A DNA stretch of 64,000 nucleotides from Microbulbifer flavimaris (GTDB lineage Bacteria > Pseudomonadota > Gammaproteobacteria > Pseudomonadales > Cellvibrionaceae), in the NCBI RefSeq assembly GCF_001641755.2, contig NZ_LRFG02000002.1, forward strand, positions 310,001-374,000. The letters are read 5' to 3'. Below, in pieces: positions 18,691 to 28,203 of the stretch. Position numbers and translations under genes: made by a program. The first letter of the stretch is position 1. Each line of letters opens with the position of its first letter. The notes below the pieces were generated by a model, which did no database searches, was not told the DNA's origin, and saw nothing but the letters and a program-made list of their open reading frames with translations.

Positions 18691-19216
18691 TTACGGTTCA
18701 CTCCAGTGTTACACGAGCGCCAGATCAGCGGGTATCGCCACCAGCGTTTGAGGGGGAAGGTAATCGCCGGGGCAGCGCAATACTGGAAGTGCTGCACCCG
18801 GGACCGCCAGCGAGAATCCGCCGTCGAGGACAGTTCCTGCATTATACCCGAGCCGGCTTCGCCGACCGCCCCGAATTAAAGGGCACGAAGGATACCAAAA
18901 CTCGGCAAGAAAGCACGCTGTAGAAGGGCTTCTGGGCCGTTCAGCAGCGTCTTGAACGCCGCAAACGGGCGAATTCCAGCCTCAGGGCACCATTTCCGCG
19001 GTCAAACCTCTCCGGTTGGTCATTCCCGGCCAAGTCGCAGCTCTCAACCCATACCGGCTTTACATCTGCTTCCCTGCACAATATCCCGGCGGTCGACGCC
19101 CGAACTGCTACTTTTGTTCATTGGACCCTGGTGGCGACCGGTCAACGCGTCACGCGCACTGCCAGCACCCAGCGGTCACTGGCAATCTAATCATAAAGAC
19201 AGCATCGGAGCCGGCG
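18691..19216. other. Gene-free stretch between divergent purE and the OmpW-like gene
   Basis: About 526 bases that must hold both promoters. Reading frames here look like chance: they share the OmpW frame upstream of its ribosome site or show no family resemblance. GGAG just before 19217 marks the downstream start. No other regulatory site was recognised. Confidence 0.45.
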
Positions 19217-20011
19217 ATGGAACGCCACACACTCTCTCATTTCCACTCCCTGTTGCGCCCTTGGGCGCCGGCATTATTGATTATTGTCTCTGCAGCACTG
19301 TGGTGGCCCTCGCCCCGGGCAATGGCCCAGCCGGACTGGAGGGAAGCAGACTGGGGGGATGTCATCCTCAGGGTTGGGGGCAGCTACGTGAGCCCCGACG
19401 ACGAATCGACGCCGTTCAAGTATGCGGTTTTGCAGAACTGGGATCTTTACAACGCCCGCTGGGAGATCGACAGCGAAACCAGCTGGAATCTCTCCGCCGT
19501 GTGGCAGCCCCTGGACCACTGGGGCGTTGAGCTCCTCTATATCGGCAGTACAGGGTTTGACGCTGACCTCCAGGGCTTCCGCGCCCTGCCGGGGCGCAAT
19601 GCTATCCCGCTGGGGGATTTCGAGGTCACCTCATCCAATGCCCTCATCAACTGGTATCCGCTCGGAGCGGAATGCCTGGGGCGACCGTATGTGGGTATCG
19701 GCATCAATTACACCGATTACCACGATGTTTCCCTGAACGGCGAGCTGTCGGATTTCCTGATCGATTCAGGTGTCGCCACCGGACCCGGGCGGCTGTCCCT
19801 CAGTTACTCCTGGGGTGTCGCCGCACAGGCGGGCCTGGATTTTCACTTCGCTCACGGCAGTCCATGGCTCGCCAACCTGTCGCTGCTCTACTTCAAGTCG
19901 GATACCGATGCGCGCATCACCTTTCCCACTGAGCCGGGCTTTGACCGTCTTTACTCGGATTTTGATTACGACCCCTGGATTGTAAATCTCGGTATTGGCT
20001 ACCGATTCTGA
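19217..20011 (+). CDS. OmpW-like outer-membrane beta-barrel protein
   Basis: A 264-residue protein with a signal peptide (hydrophobic LLRPWAPALLIIVSAALWW, cleavage after AMA) and a barrel-like alternation ending in VNLGIGYRF, with a terminal Phe. OmpW-type marks are ILRVGGSYVSPDDES near the mature N-terminus, a WGVELL strand, and YVGIGINYTDY. It probably forms a small eight-stranded outer-membrane channel. The ATG at 19217 is chosen because GGAG precedes it; the frame stays open further upstream without a signal sequence. It is followed after 56 bases by an autotransporter gene. Confidence 0.78.
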   Translation: MERHTLSHFHSLLRPWAPALLIIVSAALWWPSPRAMAQPDWREADWGDVILRVGGSYVSPDDESTPFKYAVLQNWDLYNARWEIDSETSWNLSAVWQPLDHWGVELLYIGSTGFDADLQGFRALPGRNAIPLGDFEVTSSNALINWYPLGAECLGRPYVGIGINYTDYHDVSLNGELSDFLIDSGVATGPGRLSLSYSWGVAAQAGLDFHFAHGSPWLANLSLLYFKSDTDARITFPTEPGFDRLYSDFDYDPWIVNLGIGYRF

Positions 20012-20067
20012 GTCGCCGGCCGCAGCAGCGGCAGCCCTGAAATAATTTCATAAGGCGGGGAAAATAC

Positions 20068-22431
20068 TTGGCCAGATTTAACAGACAACAATTCCCTCTG
20101 TTCCCTCTATCCAAGCCGCAACTTGTCAGTGCGTGTGCAGCTTTAGTCCTGCTCAGTGCCACAGCGCCGGGGTTAGGTGCCTGCCTGCCCGACAATATCG
20201 GCACCGAGGGACCAGACGATATCACCTGTGATATCGACAATGATGCAGTGGGCGCCGACGTCAGCGGACTCGGTGGTGACGATACGCTCAACCTGCTCGG
20301 CGGCACCACCGGCACCGTGGACGGCGGAGACGGTGCCGACACCATTCTTTTAGATGGTGTCATTGTGGAAGGCGACGTCCTCGGCGGCGTCGGTGACGAC
20401 ACCATTATCATGGACAACCGCGACACCCGCATCGGTACGCCTCTGGATGAAGGGGCCATCGACGGTGGTGCCGGCAATGACACCATCGAGCTACTCGATG
20501 GCCTGACATTTTTTGCCCTGGGCGGGGATGGCGACGATGACATCCTGCTCGATGGTGGCTTCGTGTTCCGCTACATCGACGCTGGGGCCGGCGACGACAA
20601 TATCTACTGGGATGAGGGTATTGCCAACGAGGTGCGCGGGGGGCCGGGCTCCGACACACTGCTGATCGATTCCTTCGCCTACGATGGTACCGCTCTGCTC
20701 GACGGCGGTGACGACCTTACCAGCACCGACGGCGCCATCGACACTCTGACTTTTGTCCTCGATCACGAGATCGACGGCAACCTGCTGCGCAACTGGGAAC
20801 GCATCGTTATCGAGGGCAGTTCAAAGATGATCTTCTCCGGCACCCTGGCGGTTGGCGGCGGCAGGGACGGTGATGGCAATGACCTGGGGCTAGAAATTTT
20901 TTTCGGCGGCCTGGTGGAGTTCGTGCCGCGCAACTACCGCATTAGCGGCAATGTCACCAATGCGGGGACGTTAAACCTGCAGAATGCGCGCTATGACAGC
21001 CTGACCCTGAGCCCGGACAGCGAGGGCAGGTTCGGCAACTACCGCGGCAAGGATGGCCGCCTGTGGCTGGACGCGCGACTCGGCGGTGACGGCGCACCGG
21101 CGGATCTATTTCGTGTCGAGGGCAATGTCACAGGCCGTACACTTGTCGATATCGCCAATCGCGGCGGGCTCGGTGCGCCAACCTTCGGCGACGGCATTCG
21201 CGTGATCCAGGTGGATGGCAACTCGCCGGACAGCGCCTTCACACTGGCCGGCGACTTCACCACACGGGATGCCACTCCTGCGATCGTGGGCGGCGCCTAT
21301 GCCTATACCCTGCAACAGGGTGGCCGCGACACGCCTGAAGACGGCGACTGGTATCTGCGCTCCACCTTCGACAGTCTCGATGCGGATTTCCCGGGGCTGC
21401 AGGTTCGCTGGCAGCCCGCAGCCGTACTTTACGAATCCCTGCCACTCCTGCTGCGGCAGCTGAACCAGCCGGAAACCCTGCGCCAGCGTGTGGGCAACCG
21501 CTTCTGGATGGGGAGCAGTTACCAGGACCTCGGCAACTGCGACTTCCCCTCATCCGTGGAGCAGACGATCGATGGTGGTGGAGCCTGGATTCGTGTGCGC
21601 GGCGACTATGGCGAACTGGCGCCAAAGATCAGTACCACCCGGGCACAATGGGAGCAGGATGCCTGGCGAGTCCAGACCGGCATCGATGTCCCGCTGGGAT
21701 TCACCGTCCGCGGTACGCAGCCCCTTGCCGGCGTGGCCCTGCACTACAGCGAATCCGATACCGATGTGGAGTCCTTTTTCGGCAACGGCAATATCCAGCT
21801 GGAAAACTATGGCACAACCCTTTTTGGTACCTGGTACGGAAACCGCGGGGCATACTTTGACGCACAAATACAGCTGAACTGGTTTGAAGCGGAGCTGGAT
21901 CCCGATGACCTGCGTCCGCTGGCCGAAGACAGCGAGGCCTTCGGCTACTCGCTGGCCCTCGAGGGTGGACGTACTTTCAAGTTGTGTGACTATTACTCCG
22001 CAACCCCCTTTGCCCAGCTGGTGTATTCCAGCGAAGACATCGACGACATCATCGACGACTACGGAGTGAAGTTTTCCCAGGCAGACAACGATGGCTGGCG
22101 TTTCCAGTTCGGCTCGGCGTTCGAACAGCGCATCAGTCGCCGTAAATCCCAGCGCAATATGTTTGGCGACAGGCCGCTGGAGCGCATCGCTTTTTATATC
22201 ACCCCCAGCGTCAACTACTTCTACGACGATGTGGCCACTGTCGACGTCTCCGGGACCCAGTTGCGCCAGGAGGGGGACAACTGGTACGGCCAACTCGCCC
22301 TGGGCGCCACCTACGACGAGTGCGGCGATGAATGCTCCGTCTATGGTGAGCTGAATCTATCCTCCAGCCTCAACAACTTCGGCGACAGCACCACCGCAGG
22401 ACTGATCTTCGGTTTCCGTTTCAAGTGGTGA
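20068..22431 (+). CDS. Autotransporter-like protein with RTX-type Gly/Asp repeats
   Basis: A protein of 787 residues opening with TTG behind a GGCGGGGA ribosome site. A signal peptide (ACAALVLLSATAPGLGA) is followed by a Gly/Asp-rich passenger (residues about 60-230; units such as GGDDTLNLLGG, GGDGADTIL, GGVGDDTII) resembling haemolysin-type calcium-binding repeats. A beta-helix-like middle follows, then a C-terminal region of about 280 residues with barrel strands ending in FGFRFKW, an aromatic terminus as in autotransporter barrels. It probably displays a calcium-stabilised repeat domain on the cell surface. Its function is unknown. Confidence 0.75.
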   Translation: MARFNRQQFPLFPLSKPQLVSACAALVLLSATAPGLGACLPDNIGTEGPDDITCDIDNDAVGADVSGLGGDDTLNLLGGTTGTVDGGDGADTILLDGVIVEGDVLGGVGDDTIIMDNRDTRIGTPLDEGAIDGGAGNDTIELLDGLTFFALGGDGDDDILLDGGFVFRYIDAGAGDDNIYWDEGIANEVRGGPGSDTLLIDSFAYDGTALLDGGDDLTSTDGAIDTLTFVLDHEIDGNLLRNWERIVIEGSSKMIFSGTLAVGGGRDGDGNDLGLEIFFGGLVEFVPRNYRISGNVTNAGTLNLQNARYDSLTLSPDSEGRFGNYRGKDGRLWLDARLGGDGAPADLFRVEGNVTGRTLVDIANRGGLGAPTFGDGIRVIQVDGNSPDSAFTLAGDFTTRDATPAIVGGAYAYTLQQGGRDTPEDGDWYLRSTFDSLDADFPGLQVRWQPAAVLYESLPLLLRQLNQPETLRQRVGNRFWMGSSYQDLGNCDFPSSVEQTIDGGGAWIRVRGDYGELAPKISTTRAQWEQDAWRVQTGIDVPLGFTVRGTQPLAGVALHYSESDTDVESFFGNGNIQLENYGTTLFGTWYGNRGAYFDAQIQLNWFEAELDPDDLRPLAEDSEAFGYSLALEGGRTFKLCDYYSATPFAQLVYSSEDIDDIIDDYGVKFSQADNDGWRFQFGSAFEQRISRRKSQRNMFGDRPLERIAFYITPSVNYFYDDVATVDVSGTQLRQEGDNWYGQLALGATYDECGDECSVYGELNLSSSLNNFGDSTTAGLIFGFRFKW

Positions 22432-22450
22432 GTAGCGCAGCGACCCTCTG

Positions 22451-23698
22451 ATGAAATACGACAGACGCGTCTGGGGCTGGGCATTCTACGACTGGGCCAA
22501 TTCGGCCTTCGCTACCGTTGTGCTCGCGGGTTTCTTCCCGTTGCTGTTTCAGGACTACTGGAGTGCCGACGCAAGCGCCGAAGCCGCCAATCTGCGCCTG
22601 GGCTGGGCCAACGCCGCCGCCTCACTGATCATCGCACTTTCGGCTCCCTTCCTCGGCGCCATTGCCGATCGCAGTGGCGCACGCAAGCGACTGTTGCTGC
22701 TGTTTGCCGTGGGCGGCATGCTCGCCACCGGACTGCTGGCCGAGGTCCCCCAGGGCAGCTGGTTCCCTGCGGCGCTGCTGTTCGTCTGCGGCACGATTGG
22801 TTTTCTCGGCGCCAACCTGCTCTATGATGCGCTACTGGTGCACGTGGCTCCGGTCGAGCGCTGGCACGCCGTATCCGGCCTCGGCTTTGGGCTCGGCTAC
22901 CTGGGGGGCGGGTTGCTGTATCTGGGCTGCGTCGCCGCCGCACTCAAACCGGCACTGTTCGGTTTTGCCGACGGCACCGAGGCGGCCCTGGCCGCTTTTG
23001 CCATCACCGCCCTCTGGTGGGCCCTGTTCTCCCTGCCGCTGCTGCTACTGGTGCCGGAACCGCCGGCCACTGCCGCAGCAGCCACCACCTCGCTGTGGAG
23101 AGACAGCGGTGGGCAGGTAATCGACACCCTGCGTGCCCTGCCCCGGCACCGCCACCTGCTGTTGTTCCTGATCGCCTACTGGCTCTATATCGATGGTGTC
23201 GGTACCGTGATTCGCATGGCCGTGGCTTACGGGCGCGCACTGGAATTCGAGCGTTCCCACCTGATTCTGGCGTTGTTGCTGGTACAGTTTATTGGCTTTC
23301 CCGCCGCCATCGCTTTCGGACACCTGGGCAACCGGATTGGTCCGCAACGGGGGATCTATATCGGCCTCGCCATCTACACACTGGTGTGCATCTGGGGATT
23401 CTTTATTCGCGCACCCTGGGAGTTTTTTGCCATTGCCGTGTTGATCGGCCTGGTGCAGGGTGGCGTGCAGGCGCTGAGCCGTTCCTGTTACGCACGGTTG
23501 ATACCCGCCGAGCAGAGCGGCCAGTTCTTCGGCTTCTACAACTTGATGGGGAAGTTTGCCGCACTGATCGGACCGCCGCTGTTCGGTCTTTTCGGCACCT
23601 GGTTTGGCGATGTGCGCTATTCGATGCTGTCGCTGATCATCCTGTTTGCCGCCGGTGCCATCCTGCTCTCGAGAATCCCCGCTACAGCATTCAAATAG
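22451..23698 (+). CDS. MFS permease, UMF1/Atg22-like
   Basis: A permease of 415 residues with about 12 membrane helices. The N-terminal WGWAFYDWANSAFATVVLAGFFP is diagnostic of the UMF1 family related to yeast Atg22, a vacuolar amino-acid exporter. Helix-loop marks include FLGAIADRSGARKR and the second-half QALSRSCYARLIPAEQSGQFFGFYN. The substrate is unknown; amino acids or peptides are inferred only from Atg22. It starts 19 bases after the autotransporter stop and may share its transcript. Confidence 0.85.
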   Translation: MKYDRRVWGWAFYDWANSAFATVVLAGFFPLLFQDYWSADASAEAANLRLGWANAAASLIIALSAPFLGAIADRSGARKRLLLLFAVGGMLATGLLAEVPQGSWFPAALLFVCGTIGFLGANLLYDALLVHVAPVERWHAVSGLGFGLGYLGGGLLYLGCVAAALKPALFGFADGTEAALAAFAITALWWALFSLPLLLLVPEPPATAAAATTSLWRDSGGQVIDTLRALPRHRHLLLFLIAYWLYIDGVGTVIRMAVAYGRALEFERSHLILALLLVQFIGFPAAIAFGHLGNRIGPQRGIYIGLAIYTLVCIWGFFIRAPWEFFAIAVLIGLVQGGVQALSRSCYARLIPAEQSGQFFGFYNLMGKFAALIGPPLFGLFGTWFGDVRYSMLSLIILFAAGAILLSRIPATAFK

Positions 23699-23923
23699 CA
23701 TTGCGACTTCTGCCGGAGCGAGCCCGTCACACCGGAACAAACACCTGAGTCCAATATTTTACTCGGCACGAAGCACCGGGCTTTGACAGATCTCGGAGCG
23801 CGAGACTTGGCAGAACTTGCCGACGCCCGCGTGCCCCCAAACACCGTGCCACAAAAAATCTGAATCGAAACACTTGAATAAGCCGCTGCGCCCTTCACGG
23901 CACAGCGGCCCTGCGGAGTGGCT

Positions 23924-24835
23924 TCAGCCGGCCTCGGTAAGCCCGGCCGCTGGAGTGTCAGCGGACTTTTTCGTGGAGGGAATCACGCGGCGGCCGTAGG
24001 CGGCGAGCAGGAAACCGATCGGGAACATCAGTACACCGTAGATGGCTGACGGCACCGACATCTCACTGGAGTGCAGCAGTGTCAAAGTGACCATCAAACC
24101 CAGGGTGCCATTCTTGATCCCCAACTCTGTTGCCACCGCCAGCGCCTGTGGGCGCGAGAGTCCGCAGGCGCGACTGCAGAGCAGCCCCAGGCCCACACCC
24201 AGCAGATTGAGCAGGATGGCGGAGGGTCCGGCCTGGGCCATCAACTCCAGGAAGCGATCGCGAATGCCGTAGACCAGGGCAACCACCAGCACGGCCAGCA
24301 CCAGACCGCCGAAAATACTGACAACCCCTTCGGCACGGTGGGCAAGCCTGGGCTGCCAGGCCCGGATTCCCATTCCGATCATCACCGGCAACAGGACGAT
24401 CGCCGATAGCATGGCGACAGTGCGGCCGAACGGCAGCACGATTTCCCGCTCGGCGCCAAAGTACAGCTGCAGCGCATAATTGGCGAATATCGGCAGGGTC
24501 ATCACGGTAATCAGGCTTGCGCACACCGTCAGCACAATCGATAGCGCCACGTTGCCACGTGCCAACAGGGTGAAGAGGTTGGAGGTGGTACCACCGGGGC
24601 AGGCGGCGATGATCACCAGCCCGACCGCAATTGCCGGGGGCAGGCTGAGCAGCCAGCAGAGCGCGAAGGCAATCAAGGGCATCACCAGTATCTGCGCGAC
24701 ACTACCGATAATCAGCCCGGTGGGTTTCACCGTCACCTGGTGAAACTCCCTGGCTGTCAGCGTCATGCCAATGCCGATCATGATGATAAACAGGGAGATC
24801 GGCAGACCGATCGAGATCAATGGACCTGATTCCAC
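23924..24835 (-). CDS. Bile acid:sodium symporter family permease
   Basis: A protein of 303 residues with about ten helices. Family marks are MIGIGMTL near the N-terminus, AACPGGTTSNLFTLLARGNVALS (the ACPGG motif of the crossover region), and ELGIKNGTLGL in the second repeat. Members import organic acids or other anions with Na+; the real substrate in bacteria is rarely bile acid. The start is a GTG with GAGGAG eight bases upstream. Confidence 0.88.
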   Translation of the reverse strand: MESGPLISIGLPISLFIIMIGIGMTLTAREFHQVTVKPTGLIIGSVAQILVMPLIAFALCWLLSLPPAIAVGLVIIAACPGGTTSNLFTLLARGNVALSIVLTVCASLITVMTLPIFANYALQLYFGAEREIVLPFGRTVAMLSAIVLLPVMIGMGIRAWQPRLAHRAEGVVSIFGGLVLAVLVVALVYGIRDRFLELMAQAGPSAILLNLLGVGLGLLCSRACGLSRPQALAVATELGIKNGTLGLMVTLTLLHSSEMSVPSAIYGVLMFPIGFLLAAYGRRVIPSTKKSADTPAAGLTEAG

Positions 24836-24982
24836 GGGGGGCTCCTCACATCATTCGTCGTTATTATTTTGCTTGCGTTTGCCAACGCATTGGCAAACCC
24901 TAGCATAGGCCTCCCTGCTGCGCCGCTTTTTTGAAGCGCCTACGTTCGGGCAACTGAAACGCCGCACCGGCATGGCAACTCC

Positions 24983-25969
24983 ATGACTGATTACTTCACA
25001 AACGTCCAACCGGACCACTGGGCAAACCTGCTCTGGGCTGTGAGTGCACCCCATATCGTGCGCGACTGCGGACTGCCCCTGCTGCCGCCGGAGCGGCAGG
25101 CGGCACTGCGGGAGTATTTTGCCGCCGGTGAAAACCGTGCGCGCCTGGAGCCGCTGCTCGCCACTTACCTGACCGAGCGACCGTCGGGGCGCCTGGGCAT
25201 CTACTTCGAGGACCTGTGGGGCTTCGCGTTCGAACATCACCCCCAATACCAGCTGTTGGCACGTAATCTGCCCCTGCGCGAGCAGGGTCGGACCCTCGGC
25301 GAGCTGGATTTCCTGGTGCGCTACCTGCCGGAAAGTTGTGTCGAGCACTGGGAACTGGCGGTGAAATTCTACCTGCAGGTTGACGGGCGCCACTGGGTAG
25401 GCCCGGGACTACGCGACCGGCTCGATGTGAAATTGGCTCGCATGCGCAACCACCAGCTTCCGGTGGCACTCGGCTCCACCGCCAGCGCCGAACTGGCCCA
25501 ACACTTGTGGCAGGTGTCCCGGCAGTGGGCCCTGGTGCCGGGAAGGCTGTTCCGCCCACTCTGCGAGGCGCCACCGGTTTCCGCCGAGATCAACCCGCAA
25601 GTCAGCAACTACTGGTGGGCAACACCCTCGACCCTCGGTCGCGAATTCGCAGTGGCAGCACGGGAGGCGGGGATGGGGGAAACGCACAACTGGCGCTGGA
25701 CGCGGTTACCGAAACAGGCCTGGCTGGCCGACGGGGGCTATGCTGTTGCCGAAGACGTCGGCATCCATACAGTCATCGAGCAATTCTCGCAGCAGGCGGC
25801 CTTCCGGCCCTGGTGTATTGCTGCCCGTTACCATGGCAGCGAGCAGAGCCGCGGCTTTATCGTTCCGGAAGACTGGCCGCACCGCGCCGCGATACCGCCC
25901 CCCTCCGCACCTGACTCTGACTCCAACACCGACACGGACACTGGTAACAGCAAGCCACCACAACATTGA
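24983..25969 (+). CDS. DUF1853 family protein
   Basis: A soluble protein of 328 residues. Recognised by VSAPHIVRDC near the N-terminus, then RLGIYFEDLWGFAFEHHPQYQLLARNLP-like text and GELDFLVRY, a pattern reminiscent of PD-(D/E)XK nuclease folds (E/D...ELDF...E.AVKFYL). The resemblance to nucleases is an inference from that motif order, and the role is unknown. The C-terminus is a low-complexity Asp/Thr/Ser tail. Divergent from the symporter gene. Confidence 0.82.
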   Translation: MTDYFTNVQPDHWANLLWAVSAPHIVRDCGLPLLPPERQAALREYFAAGENRARLEPLLATYLTERPSGRLGIYFEDLWGFAFEHHPQYQLLARNLPLREQGRTLGELDFLVRYLPESCVEHWELAVKFYLQVDGRHWVGPGLRDRLDVKLARMRNHQLPVALGSTASAELAQHLWQVSRQWALVPGRLFRPLCEAPPVSAEINPQVSNYWWATPSTLGREFAVAAREAGMGETHNWRWTRLPKQAWLADGGYAVAEDVGIHTVIEQFSQQAAFRPWCIAARYHGSEQSRGFIVPEDWPHRAAIPPPSAPDSDSNTDTDTGNSKPPQH

Positions 25970-26095
25970 CCGCGTGCTGACAAAAGGCTGCCGGGCGTCG
26001 CAAAAGGCCCATGAGACAGAGAGGCAGCAATAGCGGCTTGCGAGCGCAAATGGGCTATGAATGCCTGGTCAGGTCAAAAGCTTGGCTATGCAGCC

Positions 26096-26186
26096 CCTGA
26101 TTTAACCTGAATCAGGACATTATTTTCTGTCATCGATTGACAGGAATGGCGCAACGGTTAGAATTTTCAAAAATTTCTGAAAGTTC
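26096..26186 (+). promoter_or_regulatory. Cluster of three dyads upstream of the GbsR-type gene
   Basis: Three inverted repeats lie in the 99 bases before the regulator start: CCTGATT-N7-AATCAGG (26096-26116), CTGTCA-TCGAT-TGACAG (26127-26143) and GAATTTTC-N10-GAAAGTTC (26161-26186, one mismatch). The last one ends eight bases before the ATG, and a TATAAT string overlaps that ATG. This layout suits autoregulation or oxygen or redox control, but no binding protein is proven. Confidence 0.45.
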
Positions 26187-26194
26187 AAAATATA

Positions 26195-26761
26195 ATGGAT
26201 CTACTGACAGGCCAGACCAGGGCGTTCGTACTGCACTTTGGCGAGATGGGCAGCCGCTGGGGCTTCAACCGCACCGTTGGGCAGATGCTGGCCCTGCTGA
26301 CTGTGCACGGCGAGCCGCTGAATGCGGACCAACTTGCCGAGGCACTCCGTGTGAGTCGCGGCAACGTGAGCATGGGTCTCAAGGAGCTGCAGGCCTGGCG
26401 CCTGATCGAACTGCGTCACCGGCCCGGAGACCGTAAGGACTATTTCACCGCCGCGGGCTCGATTTGGGATATGGCGCGCACGGTGTTCGAAGAGCGCCGC
26501 AAGCGCGAGCTGGACCCGACACTGTCCCTGCTCCGCCAACTGTTGTTGAACGAGCCAGACAACGAGCGGGAGGCGGCAGCCCAGGAAAAAATGCGTCAGG
26601 TTTATGACCTGCTCGAACTGCTGGACCAGTTTGCCAACACCCTGAGCCGGCTTGATGAACGAGACCTGCTAAAACTGATGAAGCTGGGTTCGGGCGTCAC
26701 CCGCCTGCTCGAGCTGCGGGAAAAAGTAAAGGGAGGTGTCGCCGGCAAAACGGATCGCTAG
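26195..26761 (+). CDS. GbsR/MarR family transcriptional regulator
   Basis: A winged-helix regulator of 188 residues. The N-terminus FVLHFGEMGSRWGFNRTVGQMLALL is typical of the GbsR family, and the recognition region ALRVSRGNVSMGLKELQAWRLI is a clear helix-turn-helix with the wing RPGDRKDYF. The C-terminus is helical and probably dimerises. The characterised GbsR senses choline; here the gene lies 62 bases upstream of the bd-type oxidase genes on the same strand, so control of that oxidase is likely. There is no good ribosome site before the ATG. Confidence 0.88.
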   Translation: MDLLTGQTRAFVLHFGEMGSRWGFNRTVGQMLALLTVHGEPLNADQLAEALRVSRGNVSMGLKELQAWRLIELRHRPGDRKDYFTAAGSIWDMARTVFEERRKRELDPTLSLLRQLLLNEPDNEREAAAQEKMRQVYDLLELLDQFANTLSRLDERDLLKLMKLGSGVTRLLELREKVKGGVAGKTDR

Positions 26762-26823
26762 GGGCTGGGGCGCCCAATGCCAGTCCGCCACGGGAGAGCC
26801 ATTCGCCAACTACAGAGGTTCCC

Positions 26824-28203
26824 ATGCTCGATACACTGATGCTGTCGAGAATACAGTTCGCAGCCAATATCAGCTTCCACATCCTGTTCCCCGCCATCAC
26901 CATCGCACTGGCGTGGATACTGTTCTATTTCAAGCTGCGACACGACCAGACCGATAACCCGATCTGGATGCGCGCCTACCGTTTCTGGGTCAAGGTGTTT
27001 GCACTCAACTTTGCCCTGGGTGTGGTGAGCGGCATCACCATGTCGTTCCAGTTTGGTACCAACTGGCCGGGCTACATGGAAACCGTTGGCAATATTGCCG
27101 GTCCACTGCTGGGCTATGAGGTCCTTACCGCGTTCTTCCTGGAAGCCACCTTCCTCGGCATCATGCTCTTCGGCATCAACAAAGTACCCAGCAAAGTCCA
27201 TACGTTTTCCGCCTTTGTCGTGGCTGTGGGTACCATGCTGTCGACATTCTGGATCCTTGCACTCAACTCCTGGATGCATACCCCCGCCGGATTTGAAATG
27301 CGCGACGGTGTCGCCCATGTCACCAGCTGGATGGAAGTGATTTTCAATCCCTCCTTCCCGTACCGCTTCGCCCATATGCTGATCGCCTCTGGCCTGACCG
27401 GGGCATTCTTCGTGGCGGGCCTGTCTGCCTACCGGATCCTTAAAGGCGACCATAAAAAGGCGCCGCGGCTCACACTGAAAACCGGCCTGGTCATTGCCGC
27501 GGTGCTTGCGCCGATCCAGGCCTATGTGGGCGACCTGCATGGACTCAACACACTGAAACACCAGCCGCAAAAAATCGCGGCAATGGAAGGAGTCTGGGAG
27601 ACCGAGCGAGGCGCTCCTCTGTTGCTGTTTGCCATCCCCGATGAGGAAGAGCGCACCAATCACTTTGAAATTGGCATCCCCAAACTGGCCAGCCTGATCC
27701 TTACGCACGATGCCGATGGTGAGATCGTCGGACTCAACGAGTTCGAGGGCGATCACCCGCCGGTCAAGCCGGTCTTCTTCGGTTTCCGGCTCATGGTCGC
27801 GATGGGTCTACTGATGATCGCGGTTGCCTGGACCGGCTGTTACTTCCTGCGCCGTCGCGGGGAGCTCCCGCAGTGGCTGCTGAAAGTCGTGGTGGGCATG
27901 ACGTTCTCCGGTTGGGTTGCCACCCTGGCGGGCTGGTACGTCACCGAGATCGGGCGCCAACCCTGGCTGGTCACCGGCGTGCTGACCACCGCCGACGCAG
28001 TGACCCCGCTGGCGGCCGGCAACGTGGGCTTCTCACTGGCCATGTACCTCACCATTTACGTGATATTGCTGTGGGCCTATATCCATACGCTGAGGGTCAT
28101 GGCCCGCAAGGCGGTCGAGGTGGAGGAATTCGAAACCACCACGCCTCAGAAGGAGGGCACCATCACCAACCTGCCCGGCGCAACCCAGGAGGGACAGGCA
28201 TGA
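26824..28203 (+). CDS. cydA: Cytochrome bd-type quinol oxidase subunit I (CioA-like)
   Basis: A protein of 459 residues with about nine helices. Haem ligand contexts are visible: FHILFPAI (His near residue 18) and PYRFAHMLIAS. The Q-loop keeps Lys and Glu in QKIAAMEGVWE but is short, as in cyanide-insensitive (CIO) enzymes. The GRQPW motif is present. The enzyme oxidises quinol and reduces O2 to water in the inner membrane with high oxygen affinity. Its stop overlaps the subunit II start (ATGA). Confidence 0.95.
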   Translation: MLDTLMLSRIQFAANISFHILFPAITIALAWILFYFKLRHDQTDNPIWMRAYRFWVKVFALNFALGVVSGITMSFQFGTNWPGYMETVGNIAGPLLGYEVLTAFFLEATFLGIMLFGINKVPSKVHTFSAFVVAVGTMLSTFWILALNSWMHTPAGFEMRDGVAHVTSWMEVIFNPSFPYRFAHMLIASGLTGAFFVAGLSAYRILKGDHKKAPRLTLKTGLVIAAVLAPIQAYVGDLHGLNTLKHQPQKIAAMEGVWETERGAPLLLFAIPDEEERTNHFEIGIPKLASLILTHDADGEIVGLNEFEGDHPPVKPVFFGFRLMVAMGLLMIAVAWTGCYFLRRRGELPQWLLKVVVGMTFSGWVATLAGWYVTEIGRQPWLVTGVLTTADAVTPLAAGNVGFSLAMYLTIYVILLWAYIHTLRVMARKAVEVEEFETTTPQKEGTITNLPGATQEGQA

